A stretch of DNA of 64,000 nt from Pantoea coffeiphila (lineage in GTDB: Bacteria > Pseudomonadota > Gammaproteobacteria > Enterobacterales > Enterobacteriaceae). Shown one piece after another: positions 59,918 through 64,000 of this stretch (within the stretch, counting starts at the first letter, position 1; the number at the start of each line of letters is the position of its first letter). The notes beneath the pieces were generated by a model. It was not told the DNA's origin. It saw nothing but the letters and a program-made list of their open reading frames with translations, and ran no database searches. The stretch covers positions 372,001 through 436,000 of the forward strand of contig NZ_JAFBFW010000001.1 in assembly GCF_016909495.1 (NCBI RefSeq), given 5' to 3'. Position numbers and translations under genes: made by a program.

Positions 59918-61224
59918 GGCTGTGGCCACGAACATTACTGGCCCGCCTGCTGCTGATCGTCATGCTTGGCCTGCTGCTGGCTAACGGCATGACGCTGGCC
60001 AGCCTGCTGATTGAACGCATGAACAGTGCCAAAACGGTGATGCTGGGGAATCTGGAGTACGATGTTGCCACCAGCGTGGCGATCCTCGACAGGCTCCCTG
60101 CGGCTGAACGCCCGCAGTGGCTGAGCCGACTGGCGCGAGGAAACTACAGCTACGAGCTGTCGCCGGGTGAGACCGGCCATCCCCCCACCAGCCTGCGTTC
60201 GCGCGATGCGGTTAACTCACTGAAGGCCGCGCTGGGTAGTACGTGGCCGATGACGATCGTCTCCCTTCCCGGCAGCCGCGAACATATTCAGGTCCACCTT
60301 CGGCTGCATGATGGCAGCCCGCTGACTATTAATCTCTGGCCGCACATGCCTGCCATTGCCACCTGGTTACCGATAGTCCTGTTCGCCCAGCTGATGCTGC
60401 TGATCGGCTGCGGCTGGTTTGCGGTTCGCCAGGTCACACGGCCATTCACGCAGTTTATTCGCGCAGTTGATACCCTGAAGCCAGCCTCACCGGCAATCCA
60501 GCCGATGCCGGAAGGCGGCCCGCTGGAGGTTCGCCAGGCCGCCCGCGCGTTTAATGATATGCAGAACCGTATACAGGAACATTTGAAAGAGAAATCGCAA
60601 ATTCTTGCGGCCATTTCACACGATCTGCAAACGCCGATTACCCGGATGAAGCTGCGCGTGGAGATGTCGGAACAGCCGGATCTGCGCGATAAGCTGCAGA
60701 GCGATCTGGATCAAATGAGTCGGCTGGTTCGTGAAGGGATTGCTTACGCCCGCAGCGCGGGTGGGCTGGAAGAGAAACCGCAAACCGTCAGCCTGAATGC
60801 CTTTATCGACACCCTTGCCTGCGATTATCAGGATATCGGGCTGCCGGTGAGTTTTACACCGTGTGACGGCGACGATCGCTTTAGCGTTCGGCCGCAGGCG
60901 CTGCGGCGGGTCATCACTAATCTGACCGATAATGCACTTAAATTCGGCTATCGCGCCGATATTGTGCTTTACCCGCCCGGCTCGGGCGGCATTGAATTCT
61001 GCGTGCGCGACGGCGGCCCCGGTATTCCCGAACGGGAACTGCAGGCGGTGCTGGAACCCTTCTATCGACTGGAAAACTCCCGCAGTCGCCACACCGGTGG
61101 CACGGGGCTGGGGCTGGCGATTGCGTCACAGTTGGTCGGCCAGATGAACGGCATGCTGACGCTCAGCAACCTTCCTCAGGGAGGATTGCAGGCAGCCGTA
61201 ATGCTGCGTGAGACGCGTTTGTAG
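59914..61224 (+). CDS. Sensor histidine kinase (EnvZ/RstB-like)
   Basis: 436 residues. Membrane helix 1 at about 10-32, periplasmic sensor of about 115 residues, helix 2 at about 148-168, HAMP. His box is AAISHDLQTPITRMKLR (His near 235), N box TNLTDNALKFGY, G boxes DGGPGIPE and GTGLGLAIASQLV. It should phosphorylate the coupled regulator. The two-component pair is placed between an exported hydrolase and a DipZ-like redox protein, so it may sense envelope chemical or thiol stress. Confidence 0.9.
   Translation: MRLWPRTLLARLLLIVMLGLLLANGMTLASLLIERMNSAKTVMLGNLEYDVATSVAILDRLPAAERPQWLSRLARGNYSYELSPGETGHPPTSLRSRDAVNSLKAALGSTWPMTIVSLPGSREHIQVHLRLHDGSPLTINLWPHMPAIATWLPIVLFAQLMLLIGCGWFAVRQVTRPFTQFIRAVDTLKPASPAIQPMPEGGPLEVRQAARAFNDMQNRIQEHLKEKSQILAAISHDLQTPITRMKLRVEMSEQPDLRDKLQSDLDQMSRLVREGIAYARSAGGLEEKPQTVSLNAFIDTLACDYQDIGLPVSFTPCDGDDRFSVRPQALRRVITNLTDNALKFGYRADIVLYPPGSGGIEFCVRDGGPGIPERELQAVLEPFYRLENSRSRHTGGTGLGLAIASQLVGQMNGMLTLSNLPQGGLQAAVMLRETRL
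60263..60270 (-). other. KOPS octamer (FtsK-orienting sequence)
   Basis: CCCTTCCC on the plus strand, that is GGGAAGGG on the minus strand, pointing leftwards to the dif-like site. Opposite in orientation to the copies left of dif. Confidence 0.45.
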
Positions 61225-61370
61225 CAAAGTGTATCGCTATCGCCCGCAGATAAACGAGCTGACAAAATCGGCCAGATCGAGAAACACCACCAATACATTC
61301 GAGCGGTTAAATAGGCCCACTGCCCGAGGAGGCAGACCCTGACCTCGTTTGCTATTGAAGGAGTTTCTCT

Positions 61371-62561
61371 ATGACGCTGTTGATTGCTTTTATTGCCGGA
61401 ATGCTGACCTTACTCAGCCCCTGTACTCTGCCCGTGATCCCCTTTGTATTTGCCGGCGTGCGCGGGAGCAGAGGTAAAATTATCGCATTGCTCGGCGGAA
61501 TGGTGTTGATGTTTACCGCCGTGGCACTGCTGGTGTCGGTGACCAGTCAGTGGGTTACCGGCGTTACCGCCGCCGGGCGCTGGATAGCACTCGGTTTTCT
61601 CACCCTTGTTGCATTAACGCTGCTCTCCTCCCGAATGGCCCAGTGGCTCAGCCGTCCGCTGCTTGCCCTCGGCAACCGGATCAACGATGAAAGCTATCGC
61701 CAGCAGGGGCTGGCCGCAGCCCTGCTATCCGGGATGGCCATTGGCCTGCTGTGGTCACCCTGCGCCGGGCCGATACTGGGCGCAATCCTCAGCCTGTCGG
61801 TCAGCGGCACATCATCGGTGTCCGTTGCACTGCTGCTGACCGCTTACGGCAGCGGATGCGCCGCAATGCTGGCTCTGCTCTGGTTTGCCGGCCGTGAACT
61901 GTTAGCGCGGATGCGGCCGGGGATGATGATCACCACCCGTTTTCGCCAGCTGGCGGGCGGGCTGATGCTCGGGTCGGTGGCACTGGTTGCCAGCGGTGCG
62001 CAGAGTCAGCTGCAGAGCGGACCGGAATTTGCCCAGCGCCTGGAGCAGCGGTTGAGCGAGCACTTTGCCCGCCCGCAGCCGCAGATCAAACTGCAGCCGG
62101 TAGCCGTTCAGCAAACCAGCAGCGCACTGCCATCGCTGACCGGCGATACCGGCTGGCTGAACGGTGAACCCCTCACTCCTGATTCGCTCAAGGGTAAAGT
62201 GGTACTGATTGATTTCTGGACGTTTGACTGCATTAACTGCCAGCACACTTTGCCGCACGTACGCGACTGGGCCAATAAATACCAGAGCCAGGGGCTGGTG
62301 GTGGTGGGCGTTCATACCCCTGAGTATCCCTGGGAGCGCGATGCGCAGACGGTTTCCGCTGCTATCGCCCGCTGGAAACTGCCCTACGCCGTGGTCACCG
62401 ATAACAACTATGCCATCTGGAACCGCTTCGGTAATCAGTACTGGCCCGCACACTACATTTTTGATGCCATGGGCCAGTTGCGCTATACCGCCTTTGGCGA
62501 AGGTGATTACGAACAGCAGGAACAGGTTATACAACAGCTGTTAAGCGAAGCACGTAGCTGA
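61371..62561 (+). CDS. DipZ-like protein: CcdA membrane domain fused to TlpA-like thioredoxin domain
   Basis: 396 residues. CcdA-type membrane domain (about six helices, 1-210) with redox Cys in LLSPCTLPV (C18) and LWSPCAGPI (near 130). A periplasmic thioredoxin-like domain (about 255-390) has IDFWTFDCINCQHTLPHVR. Characterised DipZ proteins have an extra C-terminal domain that is missing here. It brings reducing power to the envelope. It is 146 bp after the kinase gene on the same strand and is probably in the hydrolase/two-component unit. Similar job to the DsbD-like protein at 37966, different architecture. Confidence 0.86.
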   Translation: MTLLIAFIAGMLTLLSPCTLPVIPFVFAGVRGSRGKIIALLGGMVLMFTAVALLVSVTSQWVTGVTAAGRWIALGFLTLVALTLLSSRMAQWLSRPLLALGNRINDESYRQQGLAAALLSGMAIGLLWSPCAGPILGAILSLSVSGTSSVSVALLLTAYGSGCAAMLALLWFAGRELLARMRPGMMITTRFRQLAGGLMLGSVALVASGAQSQLQSGPEFAQRLEQRLSEHFARPQPQIKLQPVAVQQTSSALPSLTGDTGWLNGEPLTPDSLKGKVVLIDFWTFDCINCQHTLPHVRDWANKYQSQGLVVVGVHTPEYPWERDAQTVSAAIARWKLPYAVVTDNNYAIWNRFGNQYWPAHYIFDAMGQLRYTAFGEGDYEQQEQVIQQLLSEARS

Positions 62562-62572
62562 TGAGGTCAGCG

Positions 62573-62604
62573 GCCAGAGGCATCGGCGAAATGATGTCTC
62601 TGGC
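62573..62604. terminator. Stem-loop between converging DipZ-like and aldehyde dehydrogenase genes
   Basis: GCCAGAGGCAT (62573-62583) pairs with ATGTCTCTGGC (62594-62604) with one G-T pair, loop 10 bases. Placed 11 bp after the DipZ-like stop. No T-run; likely works for both strands. Confidence 0.55.
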
Positions 62605-62628
62605 ACCGACATGGCCTTTCCGAGAACG

Positions 62629-64000
62629 CTAACCCGTTACAATGGACTTGGGCTCCAGAAAGGATTCGAGTCCAAAAATACCAAATTCTCGCCCGATACC
62701 GGACTGCTTAACGCCCCCAAACGGGGCCAGAAGTTCAGGGATAATGCGATTGATCAGCACGCTGCCCGCCTGAAGGTGCCGGGAAATGTGTAACGCGCTT
62801 TCTGTGTTGGAGGTAAACACATACGCCTGAAGTCCGTAGAGCGAGTCGTTGGCAATACGGATGGCATCGCCCCGATCGCTATAGCTGATGATGGACAGTA
62901 CCGGGCCAAAAATCTCTTCACGGGCGATATCCATCTGGTTTTCCACCTTTGCAAAAACCGTCGGCCTGACAAAGAAGCCCTTTTCCAATCCGTCCGGTCG
63001 CCCCTCGCCGCCCACGATAATCTCCGCGCCCTGTTCAATGCCCAGGCGAATGTAGCGCTGGATACGATCGTACTGGCTCCGGTTAGCCAGAGGGCCGATC
63101 TCCGTCGCCGGATCGTCCGGCAGCCCCGTTTTCAACGTGGAAACATGCAATCGGACCCGCGTGATAACGTCTTCTAAGAGCGACTCTGGCACCAGAAGCC
63201 GCGACCCGGCAACGCAGGCCTGTCCGTTATTGAGAAATGCAGCGTTTATCGCCAGCGGAATCGCAACGTCAAGATCGGCATCATCCAGCAGAATCGAAGC
63301 GGATTTTCCCGTCAGTCCAAGCGTGACGCGTTTTAGTGTTTCAGTGGCCGTACGGGCAATGTTTTTACCGGTGGCCGTTGAACCGGTAAAGGAGATTCTG
63401 GCAATCAGCGGATGTCGGCAGATTTCATCGCCAACATCATCGCCATTGCCCAGCAGAATGTTAAACACCCCATCGGGCAGACCGGCCTCGTGCAGCGCCT
63501 CCGCCAGCACCTGCGTCTGCATCGCCCCCAGTTCACTGGGTTTAATCACCGATGCACAGCCCGCAGCCAGCGAAAAGGCCAGCTTGCTGCATACCGAGCC
63601 CGTCACGCTGTTCCACGGTGCGATAAGTGCCGACACGCCAACAGGCTCCATGACCACCGTTGCCGCACCGATTTTCTTCGTAAAGGGGTAATTCTGTAAT
63701 GTATCCGCAGCATCGGAAAAGCACTGCGAAGCATACTGACTGACCCAGCGTGAACGAGAAAGCGGCCCGCCATATTCCTCAATAGTGGCCTGCTGAAGAT
63801 CTGCCGTCCGGCGTAAAACGGCAGATTTGAGCGCCATCAGCATCTCAACACGATCCTTTCGGGAGGTTTCCCGTAGTCGGTTTTGCGCCTGTGATGCGGC
63901 AATAATCGCCCGTCGGGCATCATTGCGATCCGCCAGACGCACGCGGCCAATAACCTTTTCGTTTGCCGGATTAATACTCTCAATTTCCTTGCTGCCGCTG
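62629..64000 (-). CDS. Aldehyde dehydrogenase family protein, 5' end beyond the window, catalytic Glu replaced
   Basis: The frame is open to the window edge. The part before the GTG at 63942 continues with SINPANEKVIGRVRLADR, the normal ALDH N-terminal motif, so the gene starts outside. NAD-binding segment GVSALIAPWNSVTG, SFTGSTATGK, catalytic Cys in FLNNGQACVAGSRLL (243 counted from the GTG). The motif that normally reads LELGGKS reads LGLTGKS here: the general-base Glu is Gly (GGA at 63318-63316), one base from GAA. Either the enzyme uses a different base, keeps only part of the activity, or is decaying. Substrate unknown. Confidence 0.85.
   Translation of the reverse strand, partial: SGSKEIESINPANEKVIGRVRLADRNDARRAIIAASQAQNRLRETSRKDRVEMLMALKSAVLRRTADLQQATIEEYGGPLSRSRWVSQYASQCFSDAADTLQNYPFTKKIGAATVVMEPVGVSALIAPWNSVTGSVCSKLAFSLAAGCASVIKPSELGAMQTQVLAEALHEAGLPDGVFNILLGNGDDVGDEICRHPLIARISFTGSTATGKNIARTATETLKRVTLGLTGKSASILLDDADLDVAIPLAINAAFLNNGQACVAGSRLLVPESLLEDVITRVRLHVSTLKTGLPDDPATEIGPLANRSQYDRIQRYIRLGIEQGAEIIVGGEGRPDGLEKGFFVRPTVFAKVENQMDIAREEIFGPVLSIISYSDRGDAIRIANDSLYGLQAYVFTSNTESALHISRHLQAGSVLINRIIPELLAPFGGVKQSGIGREFGIFGLESFLEPKSIVTG

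Overview
The window is chromosomal DNA of an enterobacterium (Enterobacterales), most likely Erwiniaceae (Erwinia/Pantoea-like). That placement is inferred from gene content, moderately high GC, Enterobacteriaceae-type families (DigH, MetC-type lyase, YddA/YddB/PqqL-type genes) and a 28-bp sequence at 21978-22005 that matches the E. coli chromosome dimer resolution site dif as I remember it. Two perfect matches to the 13-bp matS motif (7294, 40635) and four KOPS octamers, all pointing towards 21978, support the reading that the window lies across the replication terminus. Terminus regions are rich in accessory genes, and this one carries many regulator/transporter pairs, remnants and specialised operons.

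Layout. 0-8 kb: a Cus/Hpr-type two-component system, a 3'-truncated Bcr/CflA-type MFS gene, an RND efflux pump (membrane fusion protein plus AcrB-like permease) and a small MarA/RamA-like activator. 8-21 kb: compact regulator-plus-effector units (LysR, glyoxalase-like, Gfo/Idh/MocA, MarR/EamA exporter with twin operators, nitroreductase, ABC-F protein, LEA-like secreted protein, IclR/MFS, a DUF606 pair with a LysR gene, FlaR-like kinase, hydrolase). 21-25 kb: a decayed IS1202-type transposase ending a few bases from dif, an unknown gene divergent from a Fic protein, and an MFS gene with a large in-frame internal deletion beside its TetR gene. 25-36 kb: DUF1275 protein, a small two-gene unknown operon, MetC-type lyase with an HAAAP permease and LysR gene, a Tat-exported FAD oxidoreductase, an OhrR-type regulator divergent from a periplasmic esterase, and an enolase-superfamily enzyme.

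36-46 kb: DigH (with no normal start codon in frame), then a four-gene operon of periplasmic peroxiredoxin, DsbD-like electron transporter (beta-gamma only), ECF sigma factor and NrsF-type anti-sigma. It looks like a self-regulated envelope peroxide defence unit. A five-gene sugar ABC transporter/oxidoreductase operon converges on it.

45.9-57.3 kb holds the strongest candidate for a new system. It comprises FecI-like sigma, FecR-like anti-sigma, a YddA/FusD-type (SbmA-like) ABC transporter, a TonB receptor with an STN signalling domain, a two-domain M16 protease without a signal peptide, a CQPC thioredoxin, an unrecognised protein and a TlpA-like protein with a helical C-terminal half. It resembles the PqqL-YddA-YddB and Fus 'protease-associated import' loci. 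The apparently cytoplasmic protease and thiol reductants suggest uptake of an intact, possibly disulfide-bonded peptide, then reduction and degradation inside the cell, with surface signalling controlling expression.

57.5-64 kb: a cupin, then an operon of secreted alpha/beta hydrolase, response regulator (probable CTG start), histidine kinase and DipZ-like protein with a direct-repeat regulator site upstream. Last is an aldehyde dehydrogenase cut by the window edge, in which the usual catalytic Glu is Gly. No rRNA, tRNA or CRISPR array was seen.
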